Of a stretch of 46,972 bases of DNA, positions 18,003-24,542 are shown one piece after another. The DNA is from DASUXY01 sp035301985 (GTDB lineage Bacteria; Bacillota; Bacilli; Bacillales; Amphibacillaceae), in the NCBI GenBank assembly GCA_035301985.1, contig DATGTE010000032.1:1-46972 (forward strand), given 5' to 3'. The notes below the pieces were generated by a model. That model ran no database searches, was not told the DNA's origin, and was given only the letters and a program-made list of their open reading frames with translations. The translations under genes and the position numbers were made by a program. Within the stretch, counting starts at the first letter, position 1; each line of letters opens with the position of its first letter.

Positions 18003-18065
18003 GCCAGTTGCCCAGGTTATCCCCGTGTTTACATTGGATACTTGTGTAACTGGCTATTTGTGTTT
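18003..18065 (+). ncRNA. Structured element in the csiD leader (terminator-like hairpin)
   Basis: GCCAGTT (18003-18009) pairs with AACTGGC (18048-18054). The stem continues through imperfect pairs of 18010-18016 with 18041-18047 and ends with TATCC/GGATA (18018-18022 with 18036-18040). That makes about 19 pairs with one mismatch, one bulge and a 13-base loop. A TATTTGTGTTTTCTTA tract follows. It lies 50 bases before the start codon, in a leader made by a consensus promoter. An attenuator or riboswitch-like platform is possible. I matched it to no known riboswitch class by eye. Confidence 0.5.
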
Positions 18066-18104
18066 TCTTAGATTCTACAAACAAAAAATGGGGAGGAATT
18101 ATTC

Positions 18105-19043
18105 ATGATTGTGGCAGAACAAACAAAAAATAAGTTCGTAACAAAAGAAGCAGGGTATGAGGTGAAAGTTCATCCTCAATCAAACCGACTCTATCATATT
18201 GAACTCAATAAAGAGGCGATTGAACAGTTTTTATCGACGGTTAAGAAAGAAAATATTTCCGTACAAAGCTTGGAGTATACACCTTACCAACGTTTAATCG
18301 TTTCCGCAATCCTTCTCGATTGTGTAGGTGAGCAGTTTGGTGAGGTTTTAAGAGGAATCATTCACGATCGTGAGTCAGGAGGATTTACGCTTGGTTTAGA
18401 AGGAGTGACAGAGGATACAGATGAGTATGTTATTTTTGCAACGGCGATTACTCATCTGATTGGTCTACCGAACCACGATGCGATGTCAGGAAAGTATTAT
18501 GCACGCTTCACTGTAAAACATACCGACAATAGTGACTCATATTTGCGTCAAGCCTACCGCCTCTTTACTCTACACACGGATGGAACATTTGTAGATGAAG
18601 ATACAGATTGGTTACTGATGATGAAAATGGTTGAAGAAAATGCAGTCGGTGGTGAATCGCGCTTGCTTCACCTTGATGATTGGAAAGAATTAGACAAATT
18701 TGTTTCGAATCCATTAGGCGGATATAAATTCACATACAAAGCCCCAGCAAGTAAAAATGTCGATGATGAAGTTGAACGGGCTACTTTCTTTAAACAAAAC
18801 GATAAGCCATGCATTTCCTTTATTGATCAGTTCGCTTATCCAGAGACGATTGAACAAGCTAAATATTTAAGAGACTTATCGCATTCGATGGAAAATGATG
18901 AGAGTGTAATTGAACTTGAACTTCCTGTCGGTGATTTAGTCGTATTGAATAACTTGTTCTGGCTTCACGGGCGAGCAGCCTTTGAAAAAGATGTAAACTT
19001 AAACCGTGAACTCATGCGTCAGCGTGGACGTTTCGTTGAATAA
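18105..19043 (+). CDS. csiD: Glutarate 2-hydroxylase CsiD (Fe(II)/2-oxoglutarate dioxygenase)
   Basis: 312 residues. It hydroxylates glutarate to L-2-hydroxyglutarate using O2 and 2-oxoglutarate, releasing succinate and CO2. Iron ligands are His157 and Asp159 in LHTDG and His288 in LFWLHGR. The 2-oxoglutarate-binding arginine lies in RELMRQRG near the C-terminus. The spacing agrees with E. coli CsiD (His160, Asp162, His292). GGGAGGA stands 8 bases from the ATG. It is the last gene of the cluster and has its own consensus promoter and terminator. Product of the reaction is the substrate of LhgO encoded just upstream. Confidence 0.94.
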   Translation: MIVAEQTKNKFVTKEAGYEVKVHPQSNRLYHIELNKEAIEQFLSTVKKENISVQSLEYTPYQRLIVSAILLDCVGEQFGEVLRGIIHDRESGGFTLGLEGVTEDTDEYVIFATAITHLIGLPNHDAMSGKYYARFTVKHTDNSDSYLRQAYRLFTLHTDGTFVDEDTDWLLMMKMVEENAVGGESRLLHLDDWKELDKFVSNPLGGYKFTYKAPASKNVDDEVERATFFKQNDKPCISFIDQFAYPETIEQAKYLRDLSHSMENDESVIELELPVGDLVVLNNLFWLHGRAAFEKDVNLNRELMRQRGRFVE

Positions 19044-19078
19044 ACAAAAATAATCTCCCGATAATATTTACAATCCTT

Positions 19079-19107
19079 AAGCACCTTTCCATAAGGTGCT
19101 TTTTTTC
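19079..19107 (+). terminator. Intrinsic terminator after csiD
   Basis: AAGCACCTT (19079-19087) pairs with AAGGTGCTT (19093-19101), loop of 5, followed by an uninterrupted T tract to 19107. Confidence 0.92.
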
Positions 19108-19163
19108 TTAACAATTCATTTCTGTCATGAACGGACAAAATATGATATTGTTCAAGTAGCCAA

Positions 19164-19176
19164 TTGTTTTAAACAA
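19164..19176 (+). promoter_or_regulatory. Palindrome upstream of fetAB
   Basis: TTGTTTTAAACAA is a 13-base inverted repeat 32 bases before the fetA start. Possible operator; no confident promoter elements were placed around it. Confidence 0.3.
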
Positions 19177-19207
19177 CTACTATTGATATGAAAGAAGTGA
19201 GGAATGA

Positions 19208-19939
19208 TTGAAGACATCGCCTGAAGCGGCCATCCGATTTGAAAATGTTTCTTATTCTTCAGATGGCGTCCAAATTTTAAATAACATAACGGGATCATTT
19301 CCTAAAGGAAAAATCACGACAATTGTAGGCCCATCTGGAGCTGGGAAAACATCGTTGTTTAAGCTTTGTAACGGATTACAATCTCCACAATCAGGGGAAA
19401 TTTTTGTGTTAGGGAAACATATCGTTGACTATCATCCTGCCGAACTACGACGTACAGTGGGGATAGCGTTGCAACAAGCACCGATGATCAGTGGAACCGT
19501 TTTACAAAATTTAGCACTTCCCTCGCATTTACAACAGCAACAATTGTCACTTGAAAAGGCGACTGAATTGTTACATCTTGTAGGGCTAGAAGAGAAATTT
19601 TTACAGCGTAATGTGAAAAAGTTATCAGGTGGTCAACGTCAAAAACTGTCAATTGCTCGAACGTTAGTCAATCGTCCCCATATTTTGTTACTTGATGAAA
19701 TTACGTCATCACTTGATAAAGGATCTCAACAAGATATTGAACAGTTAATTGAGAGGATTAATGCAACGTACGAAACAACCATCATTTGGATTACACATAA
19801 CTTACGACAAGCACGAGAAATCGGTGATTACCTATGGGTCATGGTTGCTGGAGAAATGGTTGAGAGCGGAGAACCATCCTTGTTAGATTCGCCCAAAACA
19901 AAGATTGTGCGACGTTTTGTTGAGGGGGAAATCGAATGA
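19208..19939 (+). CDS. fetA: FetA/YbbL-type ABC transporter ATP-binding protein
   Basis: 243 residues. Walker A GPSGAGKTS near 41, Q-loop QQAPM, signature LSGGQRQKL near 139, Walker B ILLLDEITSSLD near 158, H-loop WITHN near 197. The Q-loop and DEITSSLD features plus the neighbouring UPF0014 permease identify the FetAB pair rather than a phosphate importer. In E. coli FetAB is implicated in iron export and peroxide resistance. It starts at TTG (19208) after GTGAGG; an alternative start was not found. It overlaps fetB by 4 bases (ATGA). Confidence 0.85.
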   Translation: MKTSPEAAIRFENVSYSSDGVQILNNITGSFPKGKITTIVGPSGAGKTSLFKLCNGLQSPQSGEIFVLGKHIVDYHPAELRRTVGIALQQAPMISGTVLQNLALPSHLQQQQLSLEKATELLHLVGLEEKFLQRNVKKLSGGQRQKLSIARTLVNRPHILLLDEITSSLDKGSQQDIEQLIERINATYETTIIWITHNLRQAREIGDYLWVMVAGEMVESGEPSLLDSPKTKIVRRFVEGEIE

Positions 19940-20703
19940 ATTATGTTACTTTACTATTTACACTTGTCTTTGTTCTCATTCCACTCCTATTATCAAAAGT
20001 ATTTAAATTAGGATTAGAGAAGGATACCATCATTGCAACCATTCGCTCAATCATCCAGTTACTCATTGTCGGTTATGTGTTACAGTTTGTATTTGCAGCG
20101 GAACATTTTATTTATATCGTCCTCATGATTTTACTAATGATCGGTGCAGCTACACAAAACGCCCGTAAAAAAGGAATTACAATTAAAGGGATTACGTGGA
20201 AGTTAGTTTTAACGTTTTCTTTCATTGAAATTTTAACGCAAATTATTTTGCTCGGTTTACATATTATCCCACCGACCGCACAATACATCATTCCCATTAG
20301 TGGCATGGTGATCGGTAATTCAATGGTGTTAGCTATCTTGTTTTTAAATCGTTTCACAGCTGAGCTTGAATCACATCAAGATGAAACAGAGTTAATTTTA
20401 TCCCTAGGAGGTACACCGAAACAAGCGGTTCATCGACAACTCGTGCAGTCGATCCAAGCGAGCACAATCCCGACGATTGAGAGTCAAAAGACGATAGGTC
20501 TCGTTCAACTGCCGGGGATGATGAGTGGGCAAATTATCGCTGGAGCAGACCCGGTTCAAGCCGTTTTTTTCCAATTACTCGTTCTATTTCTCTTATTAAC
20601 AACAGCCGTCATTACGAGTATATTGCTCGGATATTTATCGTATCCAACTTTATTTAACCAACGGATGCAGTTTATGAATGAACAATTGTATCATTCGAAA
20701 TAA
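19936..20703 (+). CDS. fetB: FetB/YbbM-type ABC transporter permease (UPF0014)
   Basis: 255 residues with about seven hydrophobic segments. GLEKDTIIATIRSIIQLLIVGY near 27 and the cytoplasmic ESQKTIGLVQLPGMMSGQI near 174 are the diagnostic UPF0014 motifs, the latter contacting the ATPase. With FetA it forms a metal efflux-type ABC system in the membrane. No solute-binding protein is encoded, as expected for an exporter. ATGA overlap with fetA indicates coupled translation. It converges on modC across a shared terminator. Confidence 0.86.
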   Translation: MNYVTLLFTLVFVLIPLLLSKVFKLGLEKDTIIATIRSIIQLLIVGYVLQFVFAAEHFIYIVLMILLMIGAATQNARKKGITIKGITWKLVLTFSFIEILTQIILLGLHIIPPTAQYIIPISGMVIGNSMVLAILFLNRFTAELESHQDETELILSLGGTPKQAVHRQLVQSIQASTIPTIESQKTIGLVQLPGMMSGQIIAGADPVQAVFFQLLVLFLLLTTAVITSILLGYLSYPTLFNQRMQFMNEQLYHSK

Positions 20704-20712
20704 ACGATGTAG

Positions 20713-20764
20713 AAAAAAGAACCATCGCAGTTTGATGGTTAACAGTACCCGATGGTTCTTTTTT
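20713..20764. terminator. Bidirectional terminator between fetB and modC
   Basis: AAAAAAGAACCATCG (20713-20727) pairs with CGATGGTTCTTTTTT (20750-20764), 15 pairs, with A-run and T-run on either side so it can serve both strands. GATGGTT also occurs at 20734-20740, which allows a competing smaller hairpin with AACCATC (20720-20726). Confidence 0.92.
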
Positions 20765-20776
20765 ATTAAGGTGTCT

Positions 20777-21394
20777 TTATGTAAACTTTCCGTGTTCTAA
20801 ATATAAAATTCGATTGCTTAATTTTTCTGCTTCGATGTGACTATGCGTTACGACAATAATCGGTATTTTCCAAAGGTCGTGTAGACGCAACAGTTGATGG
20901 TGACTCGTCTGCCGTGTAGCATCATCTAAAGCGGAAAAAGGCTCATCGAGCAGTAGAAGTTGTGGTTCAGTAGCTAGTGCACGGGCCAATGCTACACGCT
21001 GTTTTTCTCCACCGGATATTTCATTCGGATATTGCTGTTTCAAGTGATCAATCTGTAGCTCATTCAGTAATTGTATGGCGAACGTTTTGTTCTTCATCCC
21101 GTAGGCAATATTTTCCCATACAGTCAGATGAGGAAAGAGTGCATAATCTTGAAAGACATAGCCGATCTTGCGATGTTGGATGGGCACGGAGATGTTATTT
21201 TTCCCATCAAAAAGCACTCGATCATGTAGTTTGATCAGTCCGTGTGATGGTTTTTGTAGTCCAGCAATACTATCTAGTATCGTTGTTTTTCCTGATCCGG
21301 AAGCACCGAATAATACGACGATTTCTTGTTGTACGGTGAATTCGACATCCAAGATAAAATGGGATAATTCTTTTTCAATATTTACGTGAAGCAT
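20777..21394 (-). CDS. modC: Molybdate ABC transporter ATP-binding protein ModC (short form)
   Basis: 205 residues. Walker A FGASGSGKTT near 29, Q-loop FQDYALFPHLTVWENIAYG near 81, signature ISGGEKQRVALARAL near 121, Walker B LLLLDEPFSALD near 141, H-loop VVTHSH near 180. It ends directly after the nucleotide-binding domain and lacks the C-terminal MOP/TOBE molybdate-binding domain of E. coli ModC (about 350 residues). The gene is 30 bases downstream of modB. Molybdate import would supply the NarG cofactor. Tungstate import is an alternative. Confidence 0.88.
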   Translation of the reverse strand: MLHVNIEKELSHFILDVEFTVQQEIVVLFGASGSGKTTILDSIAGLQKPSHGLIKLHDRVLFDGKNNISVPIQHRKIGYVFQDYALFPHLTVWENIAYGMKNKTFAIQLLNELQIDHLKQQYPNEISGGEKQRVALARALATEPQLLLLDEPFSALDDATRQTSHHQLLRLHDLWKIPIIVVTHSHIEAEKLSNRILYLEHGKFT

Positions 21395-21424
21395 TGTTGA
21401 ACTCCTTTTCCGCTTGAAAAACTG

Positions 21425-22114
21425 TTATTGATTACTTTTTGAATAGCGCATCATTCGCCGTTTACTCCACCAATTCAACCATAAAATAGCGGTGAAACCG
21501 AGCACGACAATAATGATGACCCAAAAAGTTGCCATTTCCATATTGCCTGATTCAACAGCAAAATAAATGGCTAAAGGGATCGTATCGGTAACATTGGGAA
21601 TATACCCCGCTAACATCAAGGTAGCTCCAAATTCCCCGAGCGCTCGTGCGAAGGTTAAAACTAATCCTGCCAACAATCCCGGCCAAGCAAGTGGGAAGGA
21701 AATCGTCCAAAACACTTTCCACTTGGAGGCTCCCATCGTATAGGCTGCATGTTCAATGTTCGCATCGTATTGTTGGAAAGCGGCGGAAGCACTTTGATAC
21801 ATCAATGGAAAAGAAACGACAATTGCCGCGATGATCACTGCATACCATGTGAAAACAATTTGTACATCGAACCATTCGACTAAATATTTTCCAATGAGAC
21901 CATTATTTCCAAATAAATATAATAATCCAAATCCGACAACGGTTGGGGGTAGGACGAGCGGTAATAAAATAATCGCTTCCACAATACTTTTTCCTGGGAA
22001 TGAATTACGAGCGATGAGCCGGGCTCCGATTGTACCAACAATAAAGACAACGATTGTGGCAATGGTTGCTGTTTTCAAAGATAGCCATAAGGGAGATAAA
22101 TACATTGTATCCAT
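21425..22114 (-). CDS. modB: Molybdate ABC transporter permease ModB
   Basis: 229 residues with five to six membrane segments. The cytoplasmic EAA-like loop AAYTMGASKWKVFWTISFPLA near 142 is typical of ModB and contacts ModC. PLVLPPTVVGFGLLYLFG near 53 is another ModB hallmark. GTG at 22117 is too close to AAGGTGA (22127-22121); the ATG at 22114 is 6 bases away and is chosen. It follows modA after about 15 bases in one operon. Confidence 0.93.
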   Translation of the reverse strand: MDTMYLSPLWLSLKTATIATIVVFIVGTIGARLIARNSFPGKSIVEAIILLPLVLPPTVVGFGLLYLFGNNGLIGKYLVEWFDVQIVFTWYAVIIAAIVVSFPLMYQSASAAFQQYDANIEHAAYTMGASKWKVFWTISFPLAWPGLLAGLVLTFARALGEFGATLMLAGYIPNVTDTIPLAIYFAVESGNMEMATFWVIIIVVLGFTAILWLNWWSKRRMMRYSKSNQ

Positions 22115-22129
22115 CACACATCACCTTGA

Positions 22130-22930
22130 TTATTTTTCAAATCCATATGACTCTAAAATATCTTGCGCTACTTTTGACTCTATAAATGTCATGAAATCTC
22201 GCGCCTCTTTTTGATATTCCGAGTCTTTGATCACCGCTCCCGGATAAATGATGGGATCATGATCATCTTGTTTAGCACGTGTTATGATTTGAATGTTTTC
22301 AGAAGTTCGGGCATCGCTTTCGTATACAAAGCCGATGTCCGCATTGCCTGTTTTTACATAAGTCAGCACTTGCCGGACATCTTTAGCAAGTACGAATTTT
22401 TCTTCAAGTTCATCCAACAATTGGGCTTTTTGGAGCACTTGTTGCGCGTATTTTCCTGCGGGTACACTATCCGGATTCCCGATGGCGATTTTTTCGATAT
22501 CTTGTGGATCGATTGCATCCATTGACGAAATTGAAAATGGAGCAGATTGATTTGCAATGAGGACAATCGAGTTTCCAGTAATGTCCGTTCGGGTTTCCGG
22601 CACAATGAGGTCTTCTTTTTCTAACGTGTCCATCCAGTCTTGGTTAGCCGAGATGAATAAATCAACTGGTGCTCCTTGTTGGATTTGTTGCGCAAGTTTA
22701 CCTGATCCACCTAAGTTAAACGTCAATTTTACATTATTTTCTTGTTCATATATATCCTTTATGTCCTCAAGTGCATCTGTTAAACTGACAGCAGCAGAAA
22801 CGGTCAATTCAATCGTTTCTTCAGTGTCCTTGTTTTGTTGATCGCTTGCTTCTTCATTTGCGTGTTGCTGGCAACCAGAAAAAAGTAGTAATAGCATGAG
22901 TATGGCTAGTAAAAACTTCATGCGGTTCAA
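22130..22930 (-). CDS. modA: Molybdate-binding lipoprotein ModA
   Basis: 266 residues. A lipoprotein signal, LLLLFSGC, puts the acylated Cys at residue 20, followed by an acidic linker. The mature part begins ELTVSAAVSLTDALEDI, the ModA opening. GGSGKLAQQIQQGAPVDLFIS and IGNPDSVPAGKYAQQ form oxyanion-binding loops, and DIGFVYESDA lies near the end. It captures molybdate outside the membrane for ModBC. The TTG at 22930 stands 10 bases from AAGGAG. An Fnr-type promoter precedes it. Confidence 0.93.
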   Translation of the reverse strand: MNRMKFLLAILMLLLLFSGCQQHANEEASDQQNKDTEETIELTVSAAVSLTDALEDIKDIYEQENNVKLTFNLGGSGKLAQQIQQGAPVDLFISANQDWMDTLEKEDLIVPETRTDITGNSIVLIANQSAPFSISSMDAIDPQDIEKIAIGNPDSVPAGKYAQQVLQKAQLLDELEEKFVLAKDVRQVLTYVKTGNADIGFVYESDARTSENIQIITRAKQDDHDPIIYPGAVIKDSEYQKEARDFMTFIESKVAQDILESYGFEK

Positions 22931-22956
22931 TGGAAATCATCTCCTTCTTCCATTTA

Positions 22957-22999
22957 ATGATACCTGAACATTATTTTTTTGAATGTGATTAGATTCATA
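22957..22999 (-). promoter_or_regulatory. Predicted Fnr-dependent promoter of modABC
   Basis: Plus-strand TGTGATTAGATTCATA at 22984-22999 matches 9 of 10 conserved positions of TGTGA-N6-TCACA. On the minus strand a TATCAT -10 at 22962-22957 puts the box centre (22991.5) at -41.5. Both the -10 sequence and the spacing are identical to those of ric. The geometry makes chance unlikely though the box is imperfect. Confidence 0.62.
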
Positions 23000-23007
23000 T
23001 ATACAGG

Positions 23008-23023
23008 TTTGAACATGTTTAAA
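23008..23023. promoter_or_regulatory. Palindrome upstream of the modA Fnr box
   Basis: TTTGAACATGTTTAAA is a 16-base inverted repeat with one mismatched pair, 9 bases upstream of the modA box. It may be an additional operator, for example a molybdate-sensing or NO-sensing repressor. No regulator could be assigned. Confidence 0.3.
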
Positions 23024-23096
23024 TCATCTGCAAAGGACGATGATTTCTTACAGGTTACATACTGTACGAAGTGATAAACGCATGATTTACAGATTG

Positions 23097-23933
23097 TTAT
23101 GTAGAGTGCTTATATCCTTTTCTAAAAATTTCTTGAACATCGTGAATCGTTACATAGGCATTCGGATCGATTTTTTCTATGATTTTTCGTAGTTGGACAA
23201 TTTCCTGCTTATTAATGACGAGATACAATACTTGTTTACCAGCACCAGTGTATCCTCCACGTCCTTCCAAAACCGTTAATCCGCGCGCCATTTTATTCGT
23301 CACTTGTTCGAGCACTTCATCGGGATAAGATGAAATGATGAGTACAGCTGTTCGTTTATTTGCTCCTTCAACGACGATATCAACAATTTTTGCACCGACA
23401 TAGACCGAAATTAATGTGTACATCGCTTTTTCTTGCCCGATAATAAAGACCGAACCGACAATCACTAAAATATCGAGAATGAGCATAGCAGGTCCGATTC
23501 CCCATCCCCAATACTGGTTGGCTAAGCGAGCTAAAATGGCAGTTCCTCCCGATGTTCCACCTGCTCGAAAAATAAGCCCAAGTCCAAAACCAATCGTCAG
23601 ACCAGCAAATAAAGCAGCTAGTAACGTATCTCCGTTTAGTGTTCTGCCGATGGATTCCGTAAAATGCAAAAATATCGATGAAAAGACAATCGAAATCATC
23701 GTATACCATGTTACCCGTTTAGCGAAAAGCTTATAGCCGATAATTAACAGAATCGTATTAATGGCAAAGTTAACGATTCCAGTAGACCAGCCAAACAGGT
23801 AATACGTTATGATGGTTATCCCAATTACACCGCCCTCAGATAAACGGTTGGGAATGGCGAAATAGTTGACACCAAAAGCAAAAATAAACGAACCAATGAT
23901 GACGAGTAGTATATCTTTTACAGTTTTATTCAT
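23097..23933 (-). CDS. YitT-family membrane protein with C-terminal DUF2179 domain
   Basis: 278 residues. Five to six membrane segments lie in residues 7-190; NRLSEGGVIGITIITYYLFG near 29 and FRAGGTSGGTAILARL near 121 are the two conserved YitT repeats. The soluble C-terminal DUF2179 domain (about 195-275) has ARGLTVLEGRGGYTG. B. subtilis has several paralogues; the function of the family is not established. The ATG follows AAGGGATGG. It sits alone, divergent from the M24 gene. Confidence 0.9.
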   Translation of the reverse strand: MNKTVKDILLVIIGSFIFAFGVNYFAIPNRLSEGGVIGITIITYYLFGWSTGIVNFAINTILLIIGYKLFAKRVTWYTMISIVFSSIFLHFTESIGRTLNGDTLLAALFAGLTIGFGLGLIFRAGGTSGGTAILARLANQYWGWGIGPAMLILDILVIVGSVFIIGQEKAMYTLISVYVGAKIVDIVVEGANKRTAVLIISSYPDEVLEQVTNKMARGLTVLEGRGGYTGAGKQVLYLVINKQEIVQLRKIIEKIDPNAYVTIHDVQEIFRKGYKHST

Positions 23934-24141
23934 TCTCGACCATCCCTTCTTTATTACTAGTCTGCATTCAATTAATATATCAAATATAGCACCAAATAAC
24001 GACTTATTAAAGTCTCGTCATCTCCATAATAAGGAACTAGAATGGCCCCATTCATCCTGCTATGATAAATCATGAGTCTAAGTCTCAATTCAAAATGTTT
24101 ACAGCGTTAGGATTTATGCTGTTCATCCCCCTCTATATATA

Positions 24142-24198
24142 GGGAATATTCCCAATTTATTTAATAGTATTGACAACATGTAAAAGGTGGTTTATGAT
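24142..24198 (+). promoter_or_regulatory. Sigma-A promoter of the M24 gene with upstream palindrome
   Basis: TTGACA (24170-24175), 17-base spacer, TATGAT (24193-24198) is a near-consensus promoter with a start near 24205. GGGAATATTCCC (24142-24153), a perfect 12-base palindrome, lies 16 bases upstream of the -35 and may be an operator. The leader to the start codon would be about 338 bases. Confidence 0.75.
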
Positions 24199-24204
24199 GT
24201 AAGA

Positions 24205-24542
24205 AAACGACTCATTGTTAATCATCGATATTTTGACAATTTTAATGTTTCAATGCATAAACTATGATCAGGATATCGTTTTCTTCAACTCAATCTTCGG
24301 TACATACTCTACCATTAGAATGAATACCTATTCACATCATCAATGGATTCCATGCATCAGCATCTTTCCTATTTCTCATCCAAAAAGAGATAGCGCTTTC
24401 ATACCGTGAGTATGTTATTGCAACAGTTTATATTAATATACTGTCTTTTTTTAGGGGTTTAGATGTATTTGTAAAGAAGCAATGAAACAAGAAAGGAGCA
24501 CATCTTATTCGAAAAAATTATAATTGAAGGGATGGGAAAAAA
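24205..24542 (+). ncRNA. Long leader of the M24 gene containing an intrinsic terminator
   Basis: From the predicted start near 24205 the leader contains ACAGT (24423-24427) pairing with ACTGT (24440-24444), extended by TAT/ATA inside, followed by CTTTTTTT (24445-24452). A terminator 90 bases before the start codon suggests attenuation, or a separate small RNA of about 245 bases. A 64-codon reading frame at 24215-24409 has no ribosome site and is not accepted as a gene. Confidence 0.45.
24423..24452 (+). terminator. Terminator inside the M24 leader
   Basis: A+T-rich hairpin (ACAGT/ACTGT plus TAT/ATA) with a seven-T tail. The stem is weaker than those at csiD or fetB. Confidence 0.55.

Noticed and set aside
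24215..24409. 64-codon frame in the M24 leader
   Set aside because: Starts at TTG without a ribosome site; composition looks like untranslated leader.
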